Source: Lepraria neglecta
Taxonomy: Eukaryota > Ascomycota > Lecanoromycetes > Lecanorales > Stereocaulaceae
Length of the DNA: 64,000 bases
Direction of reading: 5' to 3'
NCBI GenBank assembly: GCA_033220425.1
Contig: CM065651.1
Location: 1,860,001 to 1,924,000 of the forward strand
Position numbers and translations under genes: made by a program. The notes below the pieces were generated by a model. The model was not told the origin of the DNA. It saw nothing but the letters and a program-made list of their open reading frames with translations, and did no database searches. Below, in pieces: positions 34,196 through 44,530 of the stretch. Position 1 is the stretch's first letter, and each line of letters opens with the position of its first letter.

Positions 34196-34683
34196 TTGTG
34201 AAGCCATTCTAGCTGGGTGGTAGTATGCAAGTGTGTCTCATGGGAATGGCAGGTGAAGCGGGGACAAAGGCTTTATACGCCTCTCGATGCAATGTTGCAA
34301 GGGTTATTGTTCAATCAAAGGGCTTTTTCGTTTCTGCTTTAACGTCTTATCCTACTCTTTGCGTTACTAACAATGGGACTTGTGTCCGCGCTCGGGACTT
34401 GACGTCTGAGAGCTTCAAGTGCATCTTATTCGTAATGGACATTATATCATTGACAAATCAGAAGGTTGGACGGCAAGGTTAGGATGACACTCAATGCTCA
34501 TTTGCTAACTTCGCTGCTGTTTCAAGGAATAAGAATGAAGTGGAAAAACCTGGATACGTTATATTAGATTGCCAGCACTAAGTTCGAAGTTCGCAAGAAT
34601 AATTCTTTATCTTAGTTGATTCCCTTTGAGAGCCCATCCTGCTAGATCCGCTATTGAATACCGGAACTTACCAGGCTTACCAC
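34196..34683. other. Spacer in the zinc-finger array
   Basis: The plus frame 34225-34482 is open but has no recognisable motif. No finger is seen. Confidence 0.35.
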
Positions 34684-34960
34684 TAAGCCAGAGTTTCCCT
34701 CCAGCTACCACGTAGCTCGCCCAATTGCTCATAGAAGGCAGACGAAAGGCGTGGGCACAGTCTTGATCTTTGGGTGCTGAGGTCGTACTCCTTTGGTCTG
34801 ACTTCGAGCGGTCTTGGATGGACCTCGATGAGCTTTTGCTTGGGTTGGGAGATGGCTGGAAAATTCGTTTTGTACTGCCTTGATTGACCAGGCGATTGGT
34901 AGTTCGCCTTGACTAAGTATCGTATGAGTGGGTTTTATATGTGAGCTGTGCATCGAAACT
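34684..34960 (-). pseudogene. C2H2 zinc-finger array, copy c (tail without fingers)
   Basis: The array tail appears again as ASYVVAGGKLWLS at about 34684-34722. Upstream, the minus frame 34729-34953 contains SQGELPIAWSI, comparable to the APGEL(S/C)xR(V/L)RS block of copies d and e, followed by a Lys/Thr-rich stretch and a stop. No Cys-x2-Cys pair is present between them, so the fingers are gone. The tail is followed by GGTAAGC, a donor-like sequence also seen after copy d. Confidence 0.45.
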
Positions 34961-35413
34961 AGATTGCACAGGCAAAGGACCTGCGTTACTCATGTCAGTG
35001 TTCATCTTCATGACTGAGAAATGGGAGGCCATGTTACCGAGACTGTGATGCAATTTTCTGTTTCGCAAAGATGCTTGAGTGAAAGAGTGCCTTTATGGAG
35101 AACTGCAAGGCGGAAGTGGCTTTACGAAGTAGTTGTTCTTGCCTGCCAAAGCGATTAAGAAACAAAACAATGAGTTGGTGAATCATTAATGAAGACATGG
35201 TAATAGACGACGACAAATCCATACTCGAAAGTCACGGTCGTATACTCAAGGTTTGCCTCCGGCTTTGACGAGTTTTTCAGTAGTAAAGCTGGAAATACAG
35301 AAGGCGATCTAATACAATTGATCGTTGTCCCCGCTAGTTGAGGAGTATGGAGAGTAACGGAAGGTCGAAGTACTACTTTGAAATACATCCAAGATCAAAG
35401 ACAAGACTTACCG
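34961..35413. other. Spacer in the zinc-finger array
   Basis: No finger or array motif seen. The minus frames 35034-35222 and 35155-35388 have no recognisable features. Confidence 0.35.
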
Positions 35414-35980
35414 CTAAGACAGAAACTTCCTTCCAGCAACCACATAGCTCGCAACTTTTCCCTTCCCCTCTCCAGCCATATCATGACCGAAATCAGGCCC
35501 GTGCGCCTGAAGGTTGCGCTTGTGACTAAATCCTGTACCGCACTCCCCGCATTTGAAAGGATTTCCCTCAATGATTTGAAGCTCGGCCTCATGTGTCTTC
35601 GCATGTCTCTTCTGAACACCCTCACGTTCATACCTGATGCCACATTCGACGCACACAAACGGTTTAGACTCAGGATGCTCGTTGCGTTGATGACGCATCA
35701 GAGAACTTGAATGACTAAAGCGCTCCGAGTAAAATCTACAGACTACCTCTTTGGGATCCGGTTGCACGGCATCCAAGGTTTTGCTCTGACTTCGAAGACG
35801 CTTGGCGACTGGCTGTCCGGCATTCGCTATCACGCTCTGGCTTCGAAGACGGCTGCATAGTTCTCCTGGGGCTATCTTCAAAGACCAAGCTTTCTTCTTC
35901 TCGTCCATTTTGCTGCGAATCGAGATTACGGCTTCTGTTGCTTGTGCAGCGTACTCCCGAGTGTCTATACCAGTATCCAT
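35414..35980 (-). CDS. C2H2 zinc-finger protein, the intact copy (d) of the local array
   Basis: A 188-residue single-exon frame. I use the ATG at 35980 (MDTGIDTREYAAQATEAV) because the frame beyond it starts with a non-ATG codon and the same MD start is recognisable in copies b and e. After an Arg/Ser/Gln-rich region (APGELCSRLRSQS) there are three finger-like units: CRFYSERFSHSSSLMRHQ..H, in which the second Cys is Tyr; CVECGIRYEREGVQKRHAKTH, complete; and CGECGTGFSHKRNLQAHGPD.GH, complete with a longer H-H spacing. The C-terminus is the array tail ASYVVAGRKFLS. Probably a nuclear DNA-binding protein, by family; target unknown. Same-strand relatives flank it on both sides, so it is one product of local duplication. 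Confidence 0.72.
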   Translation of the reverse strand: MDTGIDTREYAAQATEAVISIRSKMDEKKKAWSLKIAPGELCSRLRSQSVIANAGQPVAKRLRSQSKTLDAVQPDPKEVVCRFYSERFSHSSSLMRHQRNEHPESKPFVCVECGIRYEREGVQKRHAKTHEAELQIIEGNPFKCGECGTGFSHKRNLQAHGPDFGHDMAGEGKGKVASYVVAGRKFLS

Positions 35981-36390
35981 TGTCGAGACCACCGCTATCG
36001 TTAACTTTAACCGGGGTCCCAACAATTACTGTTAGATGCGGTTAGACTAGAGAGTCTGGCACGGAGGTTGAGGCTTGGTGTTGATGGCTGCTGGAGGCCT
36101 GTCAAAGAGAGAGAGAGAGAGAAAATTAATAGACGAGTGCTATATAAGGCCTGAGTATAAATGCTGAAAGGCCCATTGTCGTATCAAAGTGCTCTTGTAA
36201 TGGCTCAGTGACTTGGACAATCAAAGTCAACTTTAAAATAGCCTTTGCCTCTGAGACATGTTGAAGATCTGAAGCGCGGAGCGGCACGCTTTGGCCTCTG
36301 TTGTGTAGAGATAGGGAGAAAGATAGCGAAGCAAAAGTCTATTAGCCAGCCTATTTCAATAGAAAATAGCAAGGAAGCAAATGCATAACA
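35981..36390. other. Spacer in the zinc-finger array
   Basis: Contains a (GA)n run at about 36107-36121. No gene recognised; it should hold the promoter of copy d. Confidence 0.4.
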
Positions 36391-36853
36391 TTAAGAAAGC
36401 AGCTCCCACCCAGCAATAATATATCTAAACTCTATTACATTTATACCCATACCCTGATAATCAGCAGCTTGTTTACTAACATGCTTCTTAAGATCAGACT
36501 TCCACCTATGCCCGCTACCACACTGACAGCACCAAAAAATGCTTCGGCTGAGGCACGTCAGCATGGACATCGTGCCAATGGTGGGACAGCTGCTTGGAGT
36601 GGTCGAACTGTGCCCCGCAGGATTCGCAGACGTATTCGTTTCGTTTGGTTTTTGCTGGCTGCTGGCGCAGATTCATTATGTTGCTTCGGACACGATTCGA
36701 TAGTTCGCCTGGTGCTGTCCTTAGAGTGAAATTATTTCTCCTTTCGTCGATGCTGCTTGTGCTTCCTTCCGATTTTTGTCCGGCTTGAGTGGCGTAGGTA
36801 TGACTGTTGAAGTTAGGATCCATGCCGATGCCGGTGGGGAACTCACTAGTCAT
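36391..36853 (-). pseudogene. C2H2 zinc-finger array, copy e (homopolymer frameshift)
   Basis: From an ATG at 36853 the minus frame runs MTSEFPTGIGMDPNFNSHTY..., shares YATQAG, the DER block and TAPGELSNRVRS with copy d, and has one complete finger, CESCGAQFDHSKQLSHHWHD.H. It then reads into HFLVLSVW and a stop at 36515. At that point there is a run of six T on the minus strand; with five T the frame would continue as WCCQCGSGHRWKSDLKKHV, a second finger, then ADYQGMGI and the array tail YIIAGWELLS ending in TAA at 36391. One inserted base thus separates a two-finger protein from a truncated one. It may be a true pseudogene or a sequencing error. Confidence 0.6.
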
Positions 36854-37199
36854 GATTGACAGATAGTAGATTCTAACCGCTGACTCTGAAGTATAATCTT
36901 AGATTTAATGGAGATGATCTCTTAAGGACGACCAGGAGAGCGAGAGGACAATATCTTTATAAACACAAAAGAGAACCATTTTGTCGTGTCAAAAAGCTTT
37001 GTTATAGCTCACTCAAAGCTAACTGACAATAGGGGTTATCTGCGAACGTATTGAGGTTCGGGGCTCGGAATGGCATATTCTCTTTCACGATATGACTTCA
37101 AGTGTGGGATTAGGGTATTTGATTGGGAAAGGTAATACTTACTACCTAGCCTATAAGAGTAAGAAAGAGCAACCGAACAAAATGACAAAAGGTCTACCA
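36854..37199. other. Spacer in the zinc-finger array
   Basis: No gene recognised. Confidence 0.4.
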
Positions 37200-37590
37200 C
37201 TAAGAAAGGAGCTGCTTCCCAGCAACTACATGCTCGTACCACTACTCCACCTCGGCTTACATGGACCCTTGCGCTCGTGATAGCGTACATGCCCTGAAAG
37301 CATACCTCTCGATTTAAACACCTTACTACAATCAGCGCACTCAAATCGCATCTTGTCAACGTGCACAACTAGCTGGTGGTTTCTCAACCTAGTCTCGGTA
37401 GGAAAGCGCCACGTGCATGTGTCGCATGCGAAAGGCTTCGACAAGTCGATAGTGTCTGGCTCCTGAGAAGTTACGGGCGTGGTTTGCGAGAATGGCTCGC
37501 TAGGTGCTGTTTCCGACGTCGAGCCTTGTCTTTTTTTGCCGAGCGTACTCGCGATCTCTTCTATGAATCTCCGCGACTGTAAATCGTAGG
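37200..37590 (-). pseudogene. C2H2 zinc-finger array, copy f (two fingers, shifted tail)
   Basis: The minus strand encodes two complete fingers in one frame, CDTCTWRFPTETRLRNHQ...H and CADCSKVFKSRGMLSGHVRYH, preceded by an open stretch TAPSEPFSQTTPVTSQEPD. After the fingers this frame stops at 37226, while the array tail HVVAGKQLLS with TAG at 37200-37202 follows one frame over. Upstream, frames change again near a run of seven A, so no single frame links a start codon, the fingers and the tail. A protein from the ATG at 37444 (MSKPFACDTC) of 72 residues is possible. Because the fingers are intact the lesion may be recent. Confidence 0.55.
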
Positions 37591-38442
37591 AGTTGTTTCA
37601 TAGGTGATGCCTGCGCCGAAGCTGAGATGCATTGGCACGGGATTTGCGTTCCCTGTGTTTGTATCTGTCGTACACGCGATGATTGAGTATTGAAATGCGA
37701 TTCTACCGAGTGTGTTGAGTATGAATGGCGATGTTGCTTTTGGTGAGTATAATGCAGCGACGAGCTTTTTAAGGCAGAGGCAGCAGAAAATGGCTTTATG
37801 AAGCCCTCGAGTGTCAAAGTTGAAAGGATCATTGTTGCGTCAAAATGCTTTGTTCATCGCACAACATGCCTAGTGGCAGTCAAGGCCAACATGACGATAA
37901 GCTTTTTGATACAACCTCTCGAGATAAGAGGCTGCGAGTTGCGAAAGCCCTATTCGAGATCTTTCTGGAGCTTGTATTGTATATACTCTCTAAGCAGAAG
38001 TAGGATACCGTCTTCTTTACAAGTCCGGAAAATCCTAGCCATGAAAGAAAAGGCGTTTGTTTGGCTCTTCGTCGAGAGCTTCGAGAGACGTGCTTCAAAG
38101 AACATGATTCTGTGTCTGATTGATCTCTTTGCGTAAAGTAGCAGCGATTCCATCTCGACTTGGGCTTAGCAAAGGGATATTTCCGAGTCGAAAGGCCTAG
38201 ATCCAAGCTGACGTCAACGGTGCCCAAGCTACTGTTACAACGCGCCATTCGAGTAAATGCGCTCAGCGTTGAACTGGCCACTGATATATTCTTTTCGTTC
38301 TGCCATCTTTGAAATCGCCAAGCCGTCTGCTTCTGGTACGGCTCTCAGGGCTGTATGATCTTGGGTCCAAAAAGCGAGTTTCCTGACCCAATAGATTATG
38401 CAGTCAAGGATTGCATATCCATAGCTGACCTGCAAGTTTCGG
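37591..38442. other. Spacer right of the zinc-finger array
   Basis: On the minus strand at about 38170-38225 the frame reads LDLGLSTRKYPFAKP, weakly like the MDTGIDTREYAAQA start of copy d, and may be the lost 5' end of copy f. Otherwise nothing is recognised. Confidence 0.3.
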
Positions 38443-39255
38443 CTATCGATCTTCCCTTGGGTCTTTAAAACTAGCTGCTTTGGATTTCTCAGCTGGTGTA
38501 CTCCCATCAGAAGGTCCTATGGGAACTTTTGCTGGTGTAGTCGCACCCAGATCCTTCTGGTGCGTCTCTTCAGCCTTCTCGATCTCTCGCAGCACCCAGC
38601 TAATAGTCTTATCTCTTACCATTTCTAGCTTCTGAAGCGTAGCTAATGGGAGAGTCGCATAGTCTGGCACCTTCGCGCCGACGATCGCACCACTGCTCTG
38701 GGAGGAAGAAGCAGGCCGTGTCTTCTCAGCCAGTAGACCTCTCAATACCATGATATTCTGATCTCTTTCGTAGAGAACCTGCACTAGATCGTATTTCTCT
38801 CTCTCCTCAGTCTCAACCTTCACCTTCTTAGCTTGCCCTTCACTCTCCGATTCCTTCCATCGCCGGACAGCTTGACTAGCATTATTCCTAATATGATCAA
38901 AACGCACAGGACCGAGCATAACACCGCCATACCATCTAGCCACAACTACTGCGCCCTCCACCTTCATACCTACTAGCACCTTCTCCACTGTCTTTCCGCC
39001 ATACTTCTCTCCATCATCGTCGTGGCCGGTCTCAAGTACGGGTCGTGAGTTTAGCGTTCGTTGTGTGCTTGGTTTTCTCCACGCTGCTATGCGATGCGAT
39101 GCGTTTTTGAATTCTGGGAGTGCTTGGAGCTCTTGTGTGGATAGGGTAGGTGAGTAAACAGCTATGAATTTGGATGATCGGTCTTCTATTGAGTCTGATT
39201 TAAAGAGAAGCGGAGAGAAGGTGGGTGATGGCGATCGGCGTCTTTTTTGGGACAT
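38443..39255 (-). CDS. Impact/UPF0029-domain protein
   Basis: A 270-residue single-exon protein starting at the ATG at 39255 (MSQKRRRSPSP); the frame extends further but without an ATG. The core is the Impact N-terminal (UPF0029, YigZ-like) fold: SSKFIAVYSP, ASHRIAAWR, DDDGEKYGGKTVEKVL, VVVARWYGGVMLGPVRFDHI. Unlike YIH1/IMPACT there is no RWD domain in front, so it is closer to the shorter fungal UPF0029 proteins such as yeast YDL177C. The C-terminal half is charged and Lys/Glu-rich. YIH1/IMPACT restrains Gcn2 through its RWD and Impact parts; whether this shorter form does so is unknown. Frame intact, motifs complete. Confidence 0.85.
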   Translation of the reverse strand: MSQKRRRSPSPTFSPLLFKSDSIEDRSSKFIAVYSPTLSTQELQALPEFKNASHRIAAWRKPSTQRTLNSRPVLETGHDDDGEKYGGKTVEKVLVGMKVEGAVVVARWYGGVMLGPVRFDHIRNNASQAVRRWKESESEGQAKKVKVETEEREKYDLVQVLYERDQNIMVLRGLLAEKTRPASSSQSSGAIVGAKVPDYATLPLATLQKLEMVRDKTISWVLREIEKAEETHQKDLGATTPAKVPIGPSDGSTPAEKSKAASFKDPREDR

Positions 39256-39675
39256 TTGTGAAAGTAGATGGGTAAGACGGAACAAAAAGGTGTCTACAGG
39301 ATTACGAACAAACGATTGCCATGAATGGTGAGATTGACTTGGACAATAGATCTTGAGTGCGAAGCTCAGATAGTTTTAGGATCATATACTTGCAGTACTT
39401 CCGCTGTGCAAAACATGCAAGTCAACAGAAACATCGGCAATCGTAAAGGTTTGGACCCTCGGACCTAGCGCTAGTGCGTCATGCTTAGTCATCGCGCCAC
39501 TCCAAAGCAAACTCTTGGCGTACTTGTGATCGCTACCATTCGCCTGTGTTCTTCCCGATTTAGGTCGCCCTCTCAGGCCCATTCTTGGGGCGTTATACAA
39601 TGTCTATGCTCAGCTTTTAGTTTCGCAGCGCTCTGAATTCGTCTGCCGCGCCAAACTGCAGTTGTCAATCAGTCT
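39256..39675. other. Intergenic, no gene recognised
   Basis: Upstream of the Impact-domain gene and of the kinase-TPR pseudogene. The pseudogene's true start and its glycine-rich loop were not found here. Confidence 0.4.
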
Positions 39676-42455
39676 TTGGTTTCTCTCCAAACATCGCTGG
39701 CCTTCAAGCGGACGAACTTTTCCACTAGACCCCCAGGTATCACTGGCAAGCGAATAGACCAACTTATCTATCAAGCTTTGTTGTCGGAACTTGTTGTGCT
39801 GGGCTATCCGTCAATCGCGAATCATCCCAACATAGTCAACCTTACGGGTATTTGTTGGGACGTAGATACGGCAACTGAATCGTGTCGTCCTGTTTCAGTG
39901 ACTGAGAAGGCTCAGCATGGACATATACAGAACTTCCTTTTGGAGGGGTTGGGAAAGCAGATAGATGTTTCCCAGAGAATAGAGCTATGCTATGACGTTG
40001 GCCTCGCCATTACAGCTCTTCATGGCTGTGGCAAGTCCAGTCAACTTGACTTTGAAGACATTGGTGACTGCATCATAGATCTTATCCATGGTAAGGGCTT
40101 TCCTCTTGTCTATCTGAGACAAGTTCTTACTTCCGTGCAGGCGATAGAAAACCAGCCAACGTACTCATCTATGATGATTCTGCTCGACGTTTCAGAGCTA
40201 GATTGACCGACTTTGGCTATTCGACCTTGTACATTACTGAAAGTCCTAACGATACTGTGATCCTACCGTAACCTTGTCCTTGGAATGCACCTGAGCATTT
40301 TCTGGGCGGAGAATTTACGATATCACAAGCTAAACTCATGGACATCTACTCTTTTGGTTTGCTTTGCCTGTGGACACTCTTCCATGAACAACTCTCCGAT
40401 GCTTACTACTGGGCTGAACAACAAGGGTGTGTATCGTTTTTACATCCACTGAAAGAGAACAACCGTGTTGAAGACGCCAAAATCTTGAACAAAATACCGC
40501 TCCTCGCAACGAGTCTTGTAAAGAGCCTCACCGAATGCCCCAACGTCAATGCCAACGACCTAGTACGGTTCTTCGAGGCTGTCTTACAGGCAAAACCATC
40601 TTCTCGTTGCTCATGCCTCCAGAGTGTTTTACCCCTTCTCGGACTGCAAAGGTCAGTCTGATCCATGCTCCAAGATCCGGGCTGACTCACCAACGCAGAG
40701 ACGTGCCTATGAAAGATATCAACCTGGGAAAAGAAAGTTGGCATCTGACCTCAAAAGCTTTCCAGGTCAGTATCAGCGGTCTGTCGGCTGTGGGGAATAA
40801 TGTTTTTGACAGCTCTAGCTTTCAAAATCTCTCGTCGATCTTGTCAAGGTAGACTTCCGCGTCCGTAGGCACATAGCAAAATGCCTTCAAGAAGAGGCTT
40901 TAGCCGACCAGAGCCCGGATCAACGTGCATCTTGTGCTTTCCAGGTCGCGCTTTGTTATGCAATCGGATCTGGTGTTGCAAAAGATGCCAAACTAGTTGA
41001 CACGTGGCTGGATCGCGCGAAGGCTTCCTTTGATCCGCTTCAAGATACGATCGAAGAAATCGCGGCGGTGAATCTACAGGTTTATAGCAACGTTTTCATT
41101 GCTGAGCTTGATAGAAGCGGCCAATTAGGGGAGGTTGAACTTGTAGAGCAGTACCAAGATCCCAACCAGAAACGGCATGAAGCCGTCGAGAATGATTATC
41201 AGAGAGAGATAAACGACCTGGGTGTGACCTTTGAGGCAAGGAATCAAGCAGTGATTACGCTTAGGGCTATCTTAGCCGCTATACTCAGAGGCCAGGAACA
41301 GTTCGAGCTTTCGAAGACAATGCAGGTTCAGCTTCTCGATGACTTACGCCAAGATTTTGGCCCGGAGCACGAAGATACTTTGGCATGTATTGACGGCCTT
41401 GCTCAAGTTCTTACAGAGCAGGGAAACTATGATGAAGCCAAGCAACTGCATCGTGAGATCCTCGACATAAGATCACGAGCTGTAGGCCTCTCAGACCCAA
41501 CGGCTATGACAGCTGCATTTCATGTTGCCCTCGTCAACCATATGCAGGGTAAATACATTGAAGCAGAGAATGGTCTCCGGGGTGTGCTTGCAAGAGAAGA
41601 AAGCCTTTATGGAGAGACACACCAGAAGCCCTTCAAACCCTCAAGGCTCTTGGTGAAGCATTACGTGCGTAGGGAGAAGCCATCGGCAAACACGATGATT
41701 ATGCTGCTGCAGCGGACGCGTTCCGACGAAGCTACAAAGGGCTGGCGATGATCTTTGGGCATGATCAATTAGAGACACTGTCCGCGGCCAATGCGCTGGG
41801 GAATGTCCTGGCTCTCATGAGAGAAGACGATGAAGCGGAGGAGATACTTCGAAAAACCCTCGAGGGACGATCTAACGTCCTTGGCCCGGATCACCCGGAG
41901 ACTGTTTACGGTTTAATTGCACTCGGAAATCTCTTCCTGGATGAAGAGAGGTACGTCGAATCTGCTACGATGTACCAGAAGGCTCTGGACGCCCGTAAAA
42001 GGATATTAGGGCCCAACCATGATATCACTTTGTGGTCAGTTGCAAGCATGGGTAATTTGCGTCTAGCTGAAGGCGATTACGCCGCAGCTGAGGATTATCA
42101 TCAAAAAGCGCTGAATGGAAGGCTTCAGGCTCTTGGTGAGGACCACTTGGACACCTTGGAGAGCTTCAATTGCCTGGGCATAGCCTACACCAAGCAAAAG
42201 AAGTATCACAAAGCTGAGGAGATGCATCGGAGAGCTGTTGCGCTACACGAACGCACTTTAGGTAAAGATGATCCTACCACACTACTACCTGCCTGGCGTA
42301 TAGCCTACTTCTTTGACGAGGCAGATCGATTTGAGGAGGCTGAGAAAGAGTACTTGAAGGTAGCGCAAGACATGCGTAGAGTGATGCCGAAGGACCACGA
42401 ATGGACCCAAGAATGTTTGGCTGACCTGAGTAGGCTGTGGAGTCGGCTTGGATAG
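39676..42455 (+). pseudogene. Protein kinase fused to kinesin-light-chain-type TPRs, broken
   Basis: Best reading: exons 39676-40030, 40079-40090, 40141-40651, 40699-40765 and 40819 onward. The kinase part gives NHPNIVNLTGICW, then LHGCDLIHGDRKPANVL (catalytic loop) and TDFGYST (DFG). This needs a GC-AG intron (40031-40078, GCAAGT...TAG) and a 12-nt exon before a normal GT-AG intron. A TAA at 40269-40271 interrupts the activation segment (VILP-stop-PCPWNAPEHF). Exon 5 leads through a helical region to TPR-like repeats. Near 41630 the frame shifts from GETHQ to TPEALQTLKALGEAL, a TAG stands at 41670-41672, and from 41748 clean TPRs of the kinesin light chain type follow (EAEEILRKTLEGR, AEDYHQKALNGR). 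The start codon is not found. Three lesions make it a pseudogene; relatives are widespread fungal repeat-sensor kinases of unknown role. Confidence 0.72.
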
Positions 42456-42495
42456 GACGGATCTTGATTGACTAAGCTTGGCAAGTGGCCAAAGT

Positions 42496-43790
42496 CTAGA
42501 CTACTCTTTCGTCGAAGGCTATTTGTAAGGACTTGTGACTTTCTAGAAAGGTTAGGGATTCAAAAATGCCTGCGCTGATGCCCTTGTATCCCAAACAGTA
42601 TTGCACCGCGTCAGTATAGCGTGCTCCCATATATGACCCAATAAATGGAACATGCTCGTTAAGCGCGTAGTCTTGCTTCTCGTCTGGCCCCAAGGTCGTC
42701 TTCTTAAGCAGCTTTTGCGTTATATTCTGCCAGAGCCCTATCTCCAAGAGCATCATGCCAATACTGTAGTAGTCATATTGAGAAATGTATCCTACGCCTC
42801 GGCGGCGATAGTCCGGGCGTTGGTATTCTTGTCGAAGAGACCAATCTCGACCTCTCGTTCGTGGACCGTCAGAGAAGATCATTTTATCATTTGGCCGGCT
42901 GTAGTTGAAGCCAGTCACATAGAGTGCGTCCATGGAGAGATCGTCTATGGTCCTTCCACAGAAGATTAAGTTCGAAGTGGCAATATTCTTGTGGAGCCAC
43001 CCTGCTTTGTGGAGCTCCATCAGGGCACTGACAATGTTGAAGGCGAGCTCGAATCGATCCCCCAGCAGCGGATACTTAAGTCGGATGCGATATGTTTTTT
43101 CTATCACATCAGCCAATGAGAAAATCCGGGACACATCTTCTACCATTGCTGCAGAGAGAGGCAACTCAAATAAGAGTCCGAAGGCCTGCTTCGACTGATC
43201 ATGATAGTAACCACGACATCGAAGAGTCTTTAGGCTGGGGTGTTCTGCAGTGGTGTCATGAAGCTCCCCGATGATGCCGATCATGTCGAACATTATTTTC
43301 CCTATACCTTCGTTGCTCCAGTGGGCTTCGTACTCGATCCGTTCGATCAAGACAGGCAGCTTCTGGCCAGTACTCTCCAAAGTTAGCTGGCCGATGTGAT
43401 GAAATCCAAGTTCTGTTGTGACATGTACAGCATCAATGGAGAATTGAACAGCTCGGGGTTCTGTAACCAGATCTCCTCTAGACAATTCGATCATGCGCTT
43501 TACTGCCGCCAGTTTACCTACGCCAGGATACAGTGACGGATCAAAAGCAGTTTGCCCAATGTTAGTCAGCTTTTTAGGGTCTCCTTCGTCAAGGATATGA
43601 TGTTCGAGCCTTGCATGAACCTTCCTCAACTCCACTACAGGCAGAATAGCCTCCAAACTGTCATTTGCTGTTCGCACAGCAAAGAGAAATGGGCGCTGCT
43701 TGCTGCTATCATTGACGTTCTTGAGCCAACCTAGTCCTTCGCGTAGTTGGAGAAGACCAGACAGGATCGCCTCGTACTTTTTGGTTGTCT
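42496..43790 (-). pseudogene. N-terminally truncated HeLo/pseudokinase-type protein
   Basis: One long minus frame is open from about 43790 to the stop at 42496. It begins in the middle of a protein (KKYEAILSGLLQLREGLGWL), with helices like those of fungal prion-inhibition/HeLo proteins, and has no proper start. The C-terminal half is a kinase-like fold with LHKNIATSNLIF where active kinases have HRDxKxxN, and no DFG, as in the pseudokinase part (DUF7580-like) of these fungal proteins. At 43790 it abuts, out of frame, a fragment of a different kinase. So the 5' part of this gene has been lost and replaced. About 430 residues remain uninterrupted, so translation from an internal Met (for example at 43677, codon not ATG) is possible but unproven. 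Confidence 0.6.
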
Positions 43791-44518
43791 ATAGTCCCAG
43801 CAGCCGTAGACTGGAAGCAACTTCGGATGATTTGGGCCTGGATTGCGAATCTATGGCCAAAGCCCGCAAGAATGAACCCATCTTCAAGAACCAAGATATT
43901 CTTAGGCTTAAGATCGTAGTAACATCCTATCATAGCAATGTCTAGAACGTTTGAGGTATACGTGTGCATATGATTAACAGCGGAACCAAGGCCTTGCAAA
44001 GCCAACAGATAAGCTTCATCGGAGTCGAAACGTGCTGGTGCTCTTGAAAACGACATCAACTGCTCAAGGTCTTGCTCCGCTGGAGGGAAAAGTAAATAAT
44101 GCTTGTCTTTGAAGGTGAACGAACCAAGTAGCTCTACGATATTAGGGTGCCGAAGGCATCGCATGTATGACAGAACCTTTTTTCCCTGCTCGAAGTCATC
44201 ACGGGACTTTTTGAAATCTATGATCTCTTTTGAATCACAGTCGTAGTCTACGATCATTGTCAGTTGGAGAACTTTAAGCTATAGATAAGAATAGACAATA
44301 TAAGCACCTCGTCCATTGTTTGGAATAGTGATTGCTGATCTGCCCATAGGGATACCCGAGAGACAACGCCAAAACCTCTTTTGGCTAAATATCTACAGCT
44401 CTTGTATGGCAGTGTACTGTCAGGGTGGAGAGTCCTATGGGTCTGTTCACGGGAAAAATATGGAGCAATGAATTCCCATTGCACCTCGTGAAAATCAGCA
44501 GCAGCTTCAGGTATCATT
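43791..44518 (-). pseudogene. Kinase-domain fragment, degenerate
   Basis: The first part (about 44280-44500) reads FHEVQWEFIAPYFSREQ and YLAKRGFGVVSRVSL, the lead-in and glycine loop of a fungal kinase family. After a possible intron it continues as LRHPNIVELLGSF, then YYDLKPKNILVLEDGFILAG and FGHRF: the catalytic loop Asp and Lys are kept, but the DFG Asp is Gly. The sequence ends at about 43791, before the APE region, against the HeLo/pseudokinase fragment. A candidate intron (GTGCTT...TAG, about 44245-44310) does not join the frames cleanly. I call it a dead, C-terminally truncated copy. Confidence 0.55.
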
Positions 44519-44530
44519 GTGTTAAGGTCC

